DNA from: Candidula unifasciata
Lineage: Eukaryota; Mollusca; Gastropoda; Stylommatophora; Geomitridae
DNA length: 64,000 nucleotides
Assembly: GCA_905116865.2 (NCBI GenBank)
Contig: CAJHNH020008546.1
Coordinates: 688,773-752,772, forward strand
Reading direction: 5' to 3'
Made by a program: the position numbers and the translations under genes. The notes beneath the pieces are model-generated. The model searched no databases. It saw nothing but the letters and a program-made list of their open reading frames with translations, and was not told the DNA's origin. Position 1 is the stretch's first letter. Each line of letters begins with the position of its first letter. Below, in pieces: positions 41,577 through 53,575 of this stretch.

Positions 41577-41826
41577 CGCGCGCCGCGGATCGGAAGGTCG
41601 TGGGTTCGCTCCCTGGCGGAGACGGACTTTTCTTAAAAAAATGACCTTGGCTCCTAGGTCGACCCAGCCTTGAGTGGGTACCGGGGGCAATCCCGGGAAG
41701 TAGGGGCGGCCGGCGTGATGCTGACCACATCACCCATCTTGTGCCGATTGGTCTATAAAAATATAGGTCTAGCCCTATATGCCCTATACGCCTAAAGGCG
41801 TGGAAAGGGTCCTTTACTTTTTTTTT
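41577..41826 (+). mobile_element. SINE-B, nearly full length
   Basis: B box GGTCGTGGGTTCGCTCCC, body CTAGGTCGACCCAGCCTTGA, terminus TAAAGGCGTGGAAAGGGTCC and a T-run. The A-box part of the head is lost. Confidence 0.88.
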
Positions 41827-42372
41827 TTTATTTAGCTTTCGTCATATTTTGTGTTATATTTAGCATTACTTTGGAGTAGCTGCTGCATCTGAGGACTGGA
41901 CACGCATGGAAATGCACAAAGTGCAGTGACATTGATTGTGATAACATAACATAAGGGTTATTGCGTTTATAGAGTTTTTATCTTAACTATGACGTCATAG
42001 AAACACATGGCTGTGCCAAAGGGGTGAATCATGATTCCTTTGAGAACCGCTGTCAAACTTTCACATTTATAAACACTAATAAAACAGTTTATTCATAATT
42101 AATAATATACATTTTCCGGCCCATTTTCAATTTGTAAATCTTAGTAGATCGGCTTTAAAAATATGACTAATTAATTTTAAAAATGATGTCGCAAAACAAA
42201 TTTTATTTTGAGACTAATTTATCTCCATGGATATTATTTATACTTCCGGTTATGATATAAACCGTTAACTGTTGTTACAGAGTTGATTTTCGTAGTACTA
42301 GTTACTCACTAGTTATCTGTCTATTTTCTCAGATACTTCTACTACGATTATCGACACTATTTGGCGACCGAA

Positions 42373-42459
42373 ATGGCATTGACTCATGCATCCAGAGATC
42401 CATACTCATTCCCTAGATTTCAAGGGGATGATGACTACATGGGGAAAAGGTCCCCACAG
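42373..42459 (+). CDS. CFAP276: CFAP276 exon 1
   Basis: 29 codons, MALTHASRDPYSFPRFQGDD then YMGKRSPQ, phase 0 at donor GTAAAA. RDP-(F/Y)-x-x-P-x-x-x-x-DD-x-Y-x-G is the N-terminal signature of the family, which fixes the start. Confidence 0.92.
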
Positions 42460-45400
42460 GTAAAAATGTGAAAAAAACTTGCAGGGCCAGTAACCCGATA
42501 ACTTTTAGTATCATTCCTCACTAAATTGGTAATCTCAACTTTATAATGATTTAATAAGTGGAGTTCTTCTGGGGCGAGATTAAATAATAATGAATGAATG
42601 AAAATTTTACCTTGCAACCTCATATTTATGGCATATGATTTGTATATATAATATTTAATATTAATCAACATCTAGCCAGTTTACCAGCCTTGTGTGTTTT
42701 CATAGCCACTACATCTTCAGTGTCTTGAATACACCTTCACGACAGTTGGTCTTAGCCTTGTTTTCCAGAAACTACCCCGCCAGTCACCATTCTCTCCAGG
42801 CACATTGCATTTAACATGGCCAAAATACCTTAGGTTTCGGGACAGAATGATTTTTATTCGCTAATTCTCCTTGATGTTTAAATCATGTAGGATGTCAATG
42901 TTTTTCTTCTTTTTCTATCCATAGTATTCTAAGGATTTTTCTTTAGCATTTCCGTTCAAAAGCTCTGATATTTTTTTTTTCAAGATTGAGTAAGACTCCA
43001 TGACTTGCAGCCATTAGTTGCCACAAGGGGAAAAAAGACCTGATCTCAAAATTTTTACTTTAGCTTACTTGCAGGTGCCATTCCCAAGGTTCTTCATGCT
43101 GCTTGGTCTCTGCTTTGCTAAAGCGAATCTTTTTCTGACTTCTTTTGTACAGTCACCATTGTTGTTCACTACTGAGACTAAATATTCAATTCTATGACAT
43201 TTATGACATCTTTGACTGGGAGATCAGTGGTAGAAGAAGAACAGGCACACCAAGATAGACGATGTCGGATGCACTACGATGGTGGCATGGAGGGAAATCA
43301 CCGGTGGAAGTGATCCAGAGAACAAGGGACAGACCAAGATAGATGATGACGGACGGACTACAATGGTGGCATGGAGGGATATCATTGATGGAACTGATCC
43401 AGAGAACAAGAAACAGACCAAGATAGACGAATACGGATAGACTACAATGGTGGCATGGAGGGATATCATCGATGGAACTGATCCAGAAAACAAGAAACAG
43501 ACCAAGATAGACAATGACAGATGTACTACGATGGGGCATGGAGGGATATCATCGATGGAACTGATCCAGAAAACAAGAAACAGACCAAGATAGACAATGA
43601 CAGATGGACTACGATGGAGCATGGAGGGATATCATCGATAGAACTGATCCAGAAAAGAAGAAACAGACCAAGATAGACAATGACAGATGGACTACGATGG
43701 GGCATGGAGGGATATCATCGGTGCAACTGATTCAGAGAACAAGAAAAAAAGATCTGTGGAGATGCATGAACGCCGACGCCAGTCAGCAGGGCATGTGATG
43801 ATGATGATGAAGTTTTCAGTCTCTCCATCATTAAATGTAATATGTTTTCATTGTGGACGTCAGTATTATTTTTTTTTCTAGATTCAGAAACAAATTCTCT
43901 TCTGCTCTGTACTTTTTTAATGGTTAGAATTAATTTTTCAAAGTCCTGTACACTGTTGGAAAGAAGAGCTATGTTGTCTGCATATCTGACTTCTAGGACA
44001 GGTTTGCCTCCAGTTGTAATCATCTGTTTAGAGTCTCCAGGAATAGGTAATAGAATAGTCTCCTATTACTTTCCACATCCACATGCCTTAGCACCTTATT
44101 ATAAAGACCAATTGGTACTCATTGGGTGGTGTGTTTAACATCAGGCCGACCGCCTTCACTTTCCAGGACTTTACCTCACACCCATTTAAAGCTGGATACA
44201 CCTGGTAGCCAAGCTCATTTTTTTTTAAAAGTCCAGCTCTACCAGGACTTTTGGATCCACAGGCTAGCATCTAGCCGCTACACCATGGCGGCTTCTGTGT
44301 TTATAATTTAAACAATTTAATCCAGCAGCGACTGATTAGTTTGATTTTGATTTCTCCTGTTGAATCAGACTGTCTGTTAACCAATACCTCTAACTCTTGC
44401 CCAGCGTCAGCCACCCTGGAAACATATCAGCCATCAGCACACACTTAGTTCAGCAAGAAGACAGGTCTATCACTTTAATCCATCTACACGGCACGATCAA
44501 TTGGAATTTTGATTGTAAATTATGTTTATAAATAGAAAAAAAAAATGACTCCAACAGGTGACTGATTTGTTTCATTGTTTTCTGTTGTTGAATTAGACTG
44601 TATGTTATCCAGTACCCACACATCTAGCCCAACGCCAACCACCCTGGAATCGTATCAGCAATCAGCATACACTCAGTTCAGCAAGGAGACAGGTCTATCA
44701 CTTTGACCCATCTGCACCACGCGATGACTTGGACTTTGTTCTGAAATCAACTTATAACCAACACAAAGAACTGCTGAGGAACAAAAACGAAGTTGTTTTC
44801 CAGCCAGAGACGTTTACTGATGACCATGGGTAAGTTCAGGAATATCATCAACCTGTTGTTTATGTGTCACTTTCTTGCAATTTGTTCTTCTTCTTCTTCT
44901 TTGTGTTCGGTTTCATATGCTCAGATCAGACCATCAGGTAGGTTGCCTCTATGAACTCGAATGTCAGCTGCAGGTCCTGCATGGTTCCCCATAGCTTGTT
45001 CTGCACACTTTGCTCTTGAGGCCAGGTGTTTTTTCGAAGTTGCAGGTAGAGTGGGCAGGTCTGCAGAATGTGCTGAGGTGTTTGGGGTCCTGTTTGACAG
45101 GTACACTGGGGGGACTGTACAATCTTTATTTTAATGCTTGTGGTAGTTGAGCCTGCAGTGTCCTGTTCGTAGACGTAAAATTGTTGTATGTTGCTTTCTG
45201 TTGAGTCTGCTGATGGAGTCTTGTGGAGGTTTACTGTTAGTTTGTTCTCTCCACAATCCCTTGTATTTTCCTTTGAGAAGTGTTCTGATTTCTGGTAATG
45301 ACAGTGAATGGGTGTGGTGTTTCTCCTTTGTTCCATTTTTTGCAAGTCTGTCTGCTAACTCATTTCCTGGTATGCCGCAGTGAGCCGGGATCCACTTGAG

Positions 45401-47094
45401 AACGATTTGATTGTTTTCTGTGAGTCTGTTTAGCTGACGGGTCAGTTCTCTTTCCATGTTGTCTCGTGGATCCCTATGAGTGGCATGGAGGACTGACATG
45501 CAGTCACAAAGGAAAACAATTTTGCTGTTTTTAATTTTTATTTTCATTTAAGCACTTTGGCTGAATCAATAATTGCTTGCTGCAATGAATGGGGAAGAAA
45601 CTAGAGGCTGGGAAGATGTAATTCTTAAGAAGAATGGTGAGATAAAACTGATACTAAGGTAATGAGCAATATTTTGTATTATTATTCCAGACGAGTGTTG
45701 AAGAATCGGATAAAAGCAGAACCTGAGAAGAAGATGCCGCTGAATCACCCCCTTATTGTCACAAGTCAGAAGAAGAAAGAAGATATCAATAGTGTTAAGA
45801 ATGCAGTTGGTGAGTAGAATCATAATATACATTTATTCTTTCATAATTAGTTTTATATTAATTCTTTCTGCCCCAGTATCAAGTGTGATCAGCTGTTGTT
45901 CTCTGTTTTTGAAGCAGGGAGTAACAAATATACAATTTTCTGGGAGGGTGTGTTTTGAACATATTAAAACATATGTATACATATTTTAACATGCAGCATA
46001 GAATATGTTTCATCTCTGAAAGTAATAAATTGTTGCTTTATTTATTGTGATTACTGTCCCTTTTGGATATCCCTTGTAATATGTTCTGAGACAGAAAGAA
46101 TTAATTTTTTTTTTGTTTCTGTTAGATTTTGGCATTTGTTTAACAAAATCATGTTTTTAAAGTTATTAAAGTTTTTTTTTTTTTTTTTTTTATATCGATA
46201 AGTGGTAAAAGAAACTGAAAATGAATTTTAATAACTGGAGAAAATATGACAACTAATGACACATTTTTGGCGGATAGTTTTTAATAGAATTTCAGTTAAA
46301 AAATTGAAGAGGACATAAATTTAATGTAATCATCACAGACAACAAGCAGCAGTAGATGTGAACTGTTGGATGTTTGTTATTACCTAAGAGAAAAAATTTG
46401 TAAAAATTCTTGCAGTTTATATAAAATGAGAAAAAGAATGAACTTGCAAAGACCCGGCAGGTGAGTATATGATATGCGGCACTGCCAGAACACATTTTTT
46501 CTGATAGGCTGCCAGAAGTATGACATTTTTAAATAGTTCTTTATACTTAATACATTAAACAACTCACTGTTAAATTACACAAGCTAACATTATGAAGTTG
46601 AATGCTGCTCTTAATAATCAAGAAGAAATTTATGACTCAACTGATGGGGCTACAGTTTTGCCAGTTTTGAAGCAATTTTCCTGCAGTCAACCTGATTGTC
46701 TTTTTGACATTACTTTTGAAATATATTTGCTTCTACACAATTTGGCAACATCAACAGTGACCACATTGGCCTAATGAGCTACTGCCCAGATTAAGCGAAA
46801 ACATTGTCAATGAGCTTTGAAGAACATTATTTAATACAGGAGAGAATATATAATTGAAGCATAAGAGCAAAATGCCTCTTTATACCCCAGACATAAAAAA
46901 AAAAGTTCAGCTTTTTTGTTTAGCATTTTGTGTACAAATTATTAATTTAAAAGAAACAGTTTTTTTGGTGTATTTTACTTATCTTTTCTTCTTCTTCCTT
47001 TTGATTGTTTTTTTTTTAAACAGCAAGTCATCATACAGAGACCACAAACAAGGGATATTCCAGAAGACCAGATGGAGGATTTTATTGTTCTTGA
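42373..47094 (+). CDS. CFAP276: CFAP276 (C1orf194) ciliary microtubule inner protein, 4 exons
   Basis: Complete gene: exons 42373-42459, 44597-44829, 45691-45809 and 47024-47094 give 510 nt, or 169 residues plus stop, the length I recall for human CFAP276. The family consists of inner-lumen proteins of the doublet microtubules of motile cilia and flagella. Shared blocks with the human protein, in order: RDPYSFPRFQGDDDYMGKR, PTHLAQRQPPWNRI, ARRQVYHFDPSAPRDDLDF, NEVVFQPETF, SHHTETTNKGYSRRPDGGFY at the C terminus. All introns are GT-AG with consistent phases (0, 2, 1). The introns hold a pseudo-exon, a LINE fragment and a TTAA MITE. It is divergent from ELAPOR with 2.7 kb between start codons. 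Confidence 0.93.
42690..43190 (-). pseudogene. CR1-like LINE tail fragment, CFAP276 intron 1
   Basis: CATGGCCAAAATACCTTAGG, ATTCTCCTTGATGTTTAAAT, GTATTCTAAGGATTTTTC. It is the single-copy form of the 45-bp minisatellite seed. Confidence 0.65.
43205..43815 (+). repeat. 84-bp tandem repeat, 6 copies, inside a LINE tail
   Basis: GATAG recurs at 43254, 43338, 43422, 43506, 43589 and 43672. The unit encodes a 28-residue phrase, MVAWRDIIDGTDPENKKQTK in the middle copies. The left flank reads GRRRTGTPR and the right flank DLWRCMNAD then (GAT)n, so the array sits inside the tail seen at 37855. Confidence 0.92.
43820..44035 (-). pseudogene. LINE reverse-transcriptase fragment
   Basis: Reverse reading: TTGGKPVLEVRYADNIALLS, with YADN where the catalytic YADD would be. 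Confidence 0.65.
44091..44295 (-). mobile_element. SINE-B, reverse, diverged
   Basis: AAAGACCAATTGGTACTC, AGGCCGACCGCCTTCACTTT, head TCTAGCCGCTACACCATGGC. The 3' terminus is missing. Confidence 0.75.
44325..44515 (+). pseudogene. Decayed duplicate of CFAP276 exon 2
   Basis: Exon-like part 44369-44515 plus about 40 bp of upstream intron is homologous to 44553-44743. It reads T-V-C-stop, then LAQRQPPWKHIS, ARRQVYHFNPS, then a stop after LEF. An in-frame TAA is the fourth codon and the copy loses similarity before the real exon's donor, so it cannot replace exon 2. A local tandem duplication about 228 bp apart is the simplest origin. Confidence 0.85.
44597..44829 (+). CDS. CFAP276: CFAP276 exon 2
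   Basis: 233 nt, phase 0 to 2, acceptor GAATTAG and donor GTAAGT. Carries PTHLAQRQPPW, ARRQVYHFDP, RDDLDFVLKSTYNQH and NEVVFQPETFTDD, the core of the family. Confidence 0.94.
44880..45560 (-). pseudogene. Jockey-like LINE RNase H and C-terminal zinc-knuckle region, frameshifted
   Basis: Reverse reading: IVFLCDCMSVLHA, VLKWIPAHCGIPGNELADRL (RNase H end), LRLRTGHCRLN, then in another frame CTCQTGPQTPQHILQTCPLY. It lies antisense in CFAP276 intron 2. Confidence 0.85.
45691..45809 (+). CDS. CFAP276: CFAP276 exon 3
   Basis: 119 nt, phase 2 to 1, acceptor TTATTCCAG and donor GTGAGT. Encodes RVLKNRIKAEPEKKMPLNHP and KEDINSVKNAV, a basic linker; the end matches the conserved (E)SI-x-(S/G)-I block before the C-terminal motif. 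Confidence 0.9.
45858..46104. mobile_element. TTAA-flanked MITE, 247 bp, CFAP276 intron 3
   Basis: TTAATTCTTTCTGCCCCAG and CTGAGACAGAAAGAATTAA form an inverted repeat with two mismatches; the interior has no gene. Confidence 0.75.
46105..47023. other. CFAP276 intron 3, unique AT-rich sequence
   Basis: T-runs at 46171 and 47009; no repeat family or exon recognised before exon 4. Confidence 0.5.
47024..47094 (+). CDS. CFAP276: CFAP276 exon 4 and stop
   Basis: 71 nt after acceptor TTAAACAG. Encodes ASHHTETTNKGYSRRPDGGF-YCS and the stop. The GYSR-x-x-DGGF end is the C-terminal signature of CFAP276. Confidence 0.93.
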
Positions 47095-47278
47095 TTTTAT
47101 TATCTTATGTAACTTAACTTTTAATGTTTGCAGCACCAATAATATTGAAAGTAAAATTTTATATTATTTGTCTTTTTCTCTCTTTTTTTTTTTTTTTTTT
47201 TTTGAATTAAACATTTTAGGAATTTGTTTGATATTTAGATGAATGCTGCTACCTTTATTTTTAGTGAATATTTTGCCC

Positions 47279-47284
47279 AATAAA
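47279..47284 (+). promoter_or_regulatory. Poly(A) signal candidate of CFAP276
   Basis: AATAAA 185 bp after the stop codon and just before a 97-bp C-rich run. It is the first canonical hexamer downstream. Confidence 0.5.
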
Positions 47285-47303
47285 CAGTGGCAAAACAAGT
47301 TGT

Positions 47304-47327
47304 CCCCCCCCTCCCCCCCCCCCCCCC

Positions 47328-47383
<56 letters not shown>

Positions 47384-47400
47384 ACCCCCCCCCCCACCCC
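47304..47400 (+). repeat. Poly-C run, 97 bp
   Basis: C homopolymer with five single-base interruptions, 20 bp after the CFAP276 poly(A) signal. Confidence 0.92.
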
Positions 47401-48060
47401 ACATAAGTGTTAAATAAAATTGAATGTCGTCCATAATGTATCTCATTACACAGGAAACAGAGATTTACATTACTGTTCTGTACACTGAGTAATTAAATAT
47501 TTGAAGTTGCTAAGTTTGTAAATTTTACTAAGGAAATAATAATTTTATTTCAGAATATATAATAGGCATCTAATATGATGTTATATATTTGCAGTCATGT
47601 ATTTGTTATAACTTTTTGTAATATTTATGTTTTAAGGCACTTTAAATATTTTTATTTATGAAGTATTTATATGAGTTTATACATTTCATTGTATCCATTT
47701 CTTATTTCAAACTTTTAAACAGTTACGCTAAAAACTCTCACAGGCCATTTCTACTGTGTATACTGCCTCTTTAAAAGTCATGCCTTTATCATTTTTCATA
47801 TTGGTAATTTCTCACAAAATCATCTGCTATGAAACCTTCTGAGTGGAAAACCTCTGCTTTATTTTATATTTGTAATTGTCTACATAACTGGGCACGTGGT
47901 GAGAGGGAGACAAACAAAATAAGAAATCTGATAGAGAAGAGTGACACAGGAAGACTTGTGCATCATGGTGTGGAGTAACATCTTTGTAAGAAACAAATGA
48001 CAATACATTAGACAGAAAAACTGTGCACTGAAATGATTACCAACACCACATAACATTGAC
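47401..48060. other. Unique AT-rich spacer with a LINE-tail scrap
   Basis: 47880-48030 resembles LINE tails (GGGCACGTGGTGAGAGGGAG); the rest is unassigned. Confidence 0.4.
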
Positions 48061-48067
48061 TGACTGA

Positions 48068-48245
48068 CTTTTCACCCCACTGGGTCATGACAGTGACACA
48101 AAGTGACACCATTCATATGAGGATCACCCGTGGAGAGGTCCGAGAAACCCCGTTCAGCCGTTTGGTTATATTAGGGCCCCCGGCAAAAGCCAAGGTGGGG
48201 TTTCAAAATAACAAAAAATGCGTCCCACATAGGGATTACCCCACA
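48068..48245 (+). repeat. Dispersed repeat G, copy 1
   Basis: Shares CACAAAGTGACACC, GAGGATCACC, GTGGAGAGGTCC and GAAACC-CGTTCAG with 63655-63835. Confidence 0.7.
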
Positions 48246-49140
48246 TAACATTATGTGTAACGTGTATTTATAATATTATATCTTAGAATATATTCTCTAA
48301 TATTTCATACCTAGTATTGTCAACGAGCTCAAGTTGAATAGCTATAACTAATTCAAGAATAGATGTGAAAGTAATTATATCATGTTTATTTTTGATCAGG
48401 TCACTGTTTTATCCACGCAACTCGCCAAGGGTATGATCGTAAGCCACATGACGGTACCTACTACCTATCATGAATGTATTAATGTGGTTTTTCCTTTAAG
48501 ACATATCATGGAAACCACACACAAAAAAAGTCAAGAAACATGGGCACAAAGACTCAGGATTTCATTTCTCATTTAGTTGTCCATATCATAACATAACTGT
48601 AGACTTGTTAGGGTCCTGAAGATATCTGAATGGGAGCACTAGCACACAAAACCTGCTATCTTTGTCTTCCGCTTGTTGAACAGTTGTATAGTAATTTAGT
48701 CCTATCCATTTCTTGTTTTCATTCCATGTACTTCTTCATCTCCCTCCCCCCCCCCCCTTTTTTTTTCTTTCTTCGACTAGCTCCTAGTGTTTCCTTGAAG
48801 CATATAGTCTTTGCCATCGAATCATGTCTCACCATGTGCCCTGACAAAACTAGCTAGTGAAGTTTCACCACTGCACTATCCATAAACATTTAAAAAAATA
48901 TTGTTTAGTTATTTCGTACATAAAATTAAATTAGGAGGTCTCTTAAGTTATGACTGGGTTCCATTTTGTTTTTGGATGTCATAATTTGAAAACTGTTGCT
49001 TTCATACTGGCCTCAGAATGGATATATAGTGGTATGAAACTTATGATTATTATATATTTAAAGTTCCATGCAGGAAAACATTTTTATTAAACTGAACATT
49101 GCACATTTTAAGTTTTAGTTAATATTTGGTTATGTACATG
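48246..49140. other. Spacer without recognised gene
   Basis: Unique sequence with a C-run and T-run at 48744-48770. Confidence 0.45.
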
Positions 49141-49147
49141 TAAAAAT

Positions 49148-49800
49148 CAATGACTGAATGACTGAATCAAGAATTGACATCATTGCGCTCTGCACGTCCC
49201 CACATGTGCTCATTTCCATTGCTCAGTGGTCAACAAAGAGTCAGTATGCTAATAACACCAGTTTAAGGGTCTGCCTATGTTTCCCCTTCACTGATGAATA
49301 TATTCCAGAATCCCTACTCACCCCTTGCTGAATGTTTTTCAAGGTATGGATTCTCTCTTCTCTTGCACTGTCCACTTGATCCAGTGTCTGCTCTATCATA
49401 AGTAGCTCACTGCCCAGAGGAGCTTCAGCAGCTGATGTATCAGCTTGCTCAGCAGCTGATGTATCAGCTTGCTCAACACCTTGCACACCAGAATATCCTG
49501 GACAGAAAATCCATGAATTGCCTCTAATCTCAGTCTCAACGAAGCAATGCAAGCCACTCTACATGTTGGATACCGGTTTCTGTTTTCTGACGTATACTCT
49601 GTGAGTCAGGCTGGGCTGCTCTCATCCCATCAGAAAGATGGCATTACTGCCTCCACCTCCATTCTCATACTGGATGTTCTGGCACTACATGAAAGGCTGT
49701 CTGTTTTCAAACAGTGTCCTCTCACCTTTGCAATAAAATTTCACCCTCTCTCTTCACACTACAGGTCCATCTGTGTACATAATAATGTCACCTGGATGTA
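49148..49800 (-). pseudogene. I-like LINE 3' end, reverse
   Basis: AATCAAGAATTGACATCATT and CACATGTGCTCATTTCC match the family 3' end; upstream parts match 21360-21450 and 13440-13520. A short ATGTATCAGCTTGCTCAGCA duplication lies at 49434-49474. Confidence 0.7.
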
Positions 49801-50180
49801 AATGTTTATTGATCAGTTCTTGCCCGACTGCCTCTTCATCACTGGCACCCTCGGTCTAAAATAATAATAATTATGTGCAAGCTAGTTTGCTTGGCAACAC
49901 TGTGACCCATTCATGATCATGTGCTGACTTGTCAATAGCACAAACAGTTCCAGTAATGACTTCTGCCTGTGCCATCTTTTCATCTGGTGTCTCTTGCTGT
50001 CCCCTCAGGCCGCATGTAGAAATATTCCCTGTGCATTGCGACTTCAAGGTACATTTTCACCATGTACTTTTCATAATTGAACAGCATTTCTAGTATATGC
50101 CATGTACATAGAATGTCACACGCAAGCACATGCACACACACCACGCACACATACACTCACAAATGTACAAACATCATAAA
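49801..50180. other. Spacer, possible further I-like LINE sequence
   Basis: No clear motif; an ACACACACACC-rich patch at 50130. Confidence 0.35.
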
Positions 50181-50184
50181 GAGA

Positions 50185-50425
50185 CAGTCATAATTTTTTG
50201 GTCATGTTATGAAAAGAAGAAAACTGGAACATGTTGTGACGACTAGAAGAAAAAACTGTGGATAAAGAGATACAGATCAACAAGAGAAAATTCTCAACAG
50301 TCGGTTGTCATGGCATAGAGGGATGTAAACACATGAACTGATACATGCTGTTGAAGATCGCAGGTTGTGGAGAGGCATGAACACTCATGCCAGGTGCAAG
50401 GCATTAGATGATGGCGATCAATTAC
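50185..50425 (+). pseudogene. LINE C-terminal tail
   Basis: HVMKRRKLEHVVTTRRK and DRRLWRGMNTHAR are the typical end blocks of an RTE-like LINE. Confidence 0.75.
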
Positions 50426-50744
50426 TACCAACATGTTATGAAATACATGTATGGATGACAGTAGCAAGCTGAATATAACATTTTTTAAAATTAAATTTAA
50501 TGGACTGGTGTTAAACTTTATACTCATTTAGTTGAAACTCTAACTTAGGGACCTCCTATACTTGATTTTATTTAGTAATATTACAAGACTAATACATTTT
50601 TTTTAAACAAATTAAATAAAAAACATATATAAGACAAAAAAATTTATTCTGCTTTATTCTGTGTATTAATTACTAAAGTTTAATTTGTGTTGTATGATTT
50701 GTGGCAGAGCTAACTGGGAATTTTTCAGAATTTGAAATATGGTT

Positions 50745-51430
50745 CAATATATTTTTGTTAGTTAGGAAACTTATATATCTAGGAAGTTTGTTCATGGAAG
50801 ATTGCAGAATTGACACAGAAATACAAGTAAAAACCAGAAGTCAGCGAAGCTGGTACACTTAAATACCATTTGTCACCATTAATGAGACGACAAATAGTAA
50901 AGTAAAAGACACCTTTTCACGTCTTCAGGCTTATTGGGCATATAGGGCTAGACCTATATATTATAGACCAATCAGTGCTGGGTAGGTGATCTGGTCGCCT
51001 TAACTTCCCAGCACTTGTACCTGGTACCCACTCAAGGCTGGGTCAACCTGGGGATACATAACTATGAGTGCAAAGAAACAGATTGTGAAAAGCATATTCA
51101 TTCCAGCATTGAGCTACCAGTGCCAAACATGGACATTATCTAAGGCCCATGTATGCAAAAATTACGATTTGCTAGGTGAGGTGACTGAGAAAAGCTGCCA
51201 ACCTAGCCATCCCAGATGACGTGAATAACGATACTATCAGACCGATTGTTGGAACAACACTTTTTACTAGATTCATTGAGCAACAGCAGACTAGGTGGTT
51301 TTACCAACTCTGTAGAATACAGCAACATCAGAGACCATCAAAGACACTTTGTCTCAGCAACATATGTTTTTAAGACAAGCAATACACATGACAAAATATG
51401 TAAACGGACAAACTTAACAGTCAAGAAATG
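50745..51430 (+). pseudogene. RTE-like LINE fragment interrupted by SINE-B
   Basis: LIYLGSLFMEDCRIDTEIQV before 50896 and KQIVKSIFIPALSYQCQTWT after 51056, then the LRKAANLAIPD-like block with frameshifts. Confidence 0.8.
50897..51055 (-). mobile_element. SINE-B, reverse, 3' part
   Basis: AGTAAAAGACACCTTTTCAC, GGGCATATAGGGCTAGACC, CCCACTCAAGGCTGGGTC. Confidence 0.85.
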
Positions 51431-51555
51431 ATAAATGTACTTCTAAAAAACAAACCGTGTGACCTGTAGTCTTGAAATGTTAATACTATAGACTGCAGTC
51501 CTGGAGGGAACAAGTAAAGAAGACAACTTTTTTTATACTAACTGAGCAAGTATAT

Positions 51556-51769
51556 GCCGGTGTCTGTGGCGTAGGCATTGCGAACAGGCTTTTTAGTGCC
51601 AGGGTGCTGGGTTCGATCCCAGCTGCGGGCCTTGCGTTGGTTTCAACAGTGGTATCGAGAAGCTGACTGTTCAGAATGCAATGGCAAACTACTGGACGTA
51701 AATTTGCCTAGAAAAACCAGAAAAAACAAAAATTTTCTAGGGTTGGTTCTGCAATGTCCTGTTAAGTAT

Positions 51770-51775
<6 letters not shown>
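51556..51775 (+). mobile_element. SINE-A at the edge of the tetranucleotide array
   Basis: Head GCCGGTGTCTGTGGCGTAGG, B box GGGTTCGATCCC, body AACTACTGGACGTAAATTTG, end TATACCTAACTAAC merging into the array. Confidence 0.9.
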
Positions 51776-53071
<1,296 letters not shown>

Positions 53072-53144
53072 CACAAGTACAAGTCCTTGGCTGGCAGTAT
53101 TAGATTGCTAGATGTTCTTAGTTTCATGTTTCTTCTGTCTTGCT

Positions 53145-53575
53145 AATTATAATAATGTCATAGACAACAGAGAGATAATAGAACAAGCAACAAGTCTGTG
53201 TCTCTTCTTGTAAACATAATAACATCACAGCAAACAGAGAGATACTAGAAAAAGTAACATGTTTCTATCATGTTTCGCATGTAATAGTATCACAGTAAGT
53301 AACGAGTTATTAGAACAAGCAATAAGTTTCTCCCATCTTAGACATGTAATAGCATCACAGTGAAAAAAAAGAGGTATTATAACAAGTAACAAGTTTTTAA
53401 TAACTTAGACAATCAATAACAAAACAGTAAATGGCGAGATATTAGAACAAGTAAGAAGACTGTCCCATCTTGGACACATCATAAAACCAAAGGACAGCTT
53501 ATAACATCACCGAAAATGGAAAGCTATTAGAACGGAAATTGGAACTTCACATCGGCATCTTACAAATATTAGAAC
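53145..53575 (+). repeat. Degenerate tandem repeat, about 65 bp, 6 copies
   Basis: Each copy has 'aacatcacag', 'gagatattagaacaagtaac' and 'cccatcttagacat' with drift, for example at 53220, 53285 and 53350. Confidence 0.75.

Larger units (their letters stand above)
39643..42372. promoter_or_regulatory. Shared divergent promoter region of ELAPOR and CFAP276
   Basis: 2.73 kb between the two start codons. The part next to ELAPOR (39643-39900) and the 500 bp before CFAP276 (41860-42372) are non-repetitive and are the likely promoters; the middle is a LINE and a SINE. No TATA box or clear RFX X-box was seen. Confidence 0.5.

Noticed and set aside
47164..47446. Glycine-rich frames of 60-77 residues
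   Set aside because: Direct translation of the poly-C run on the opposite strand.
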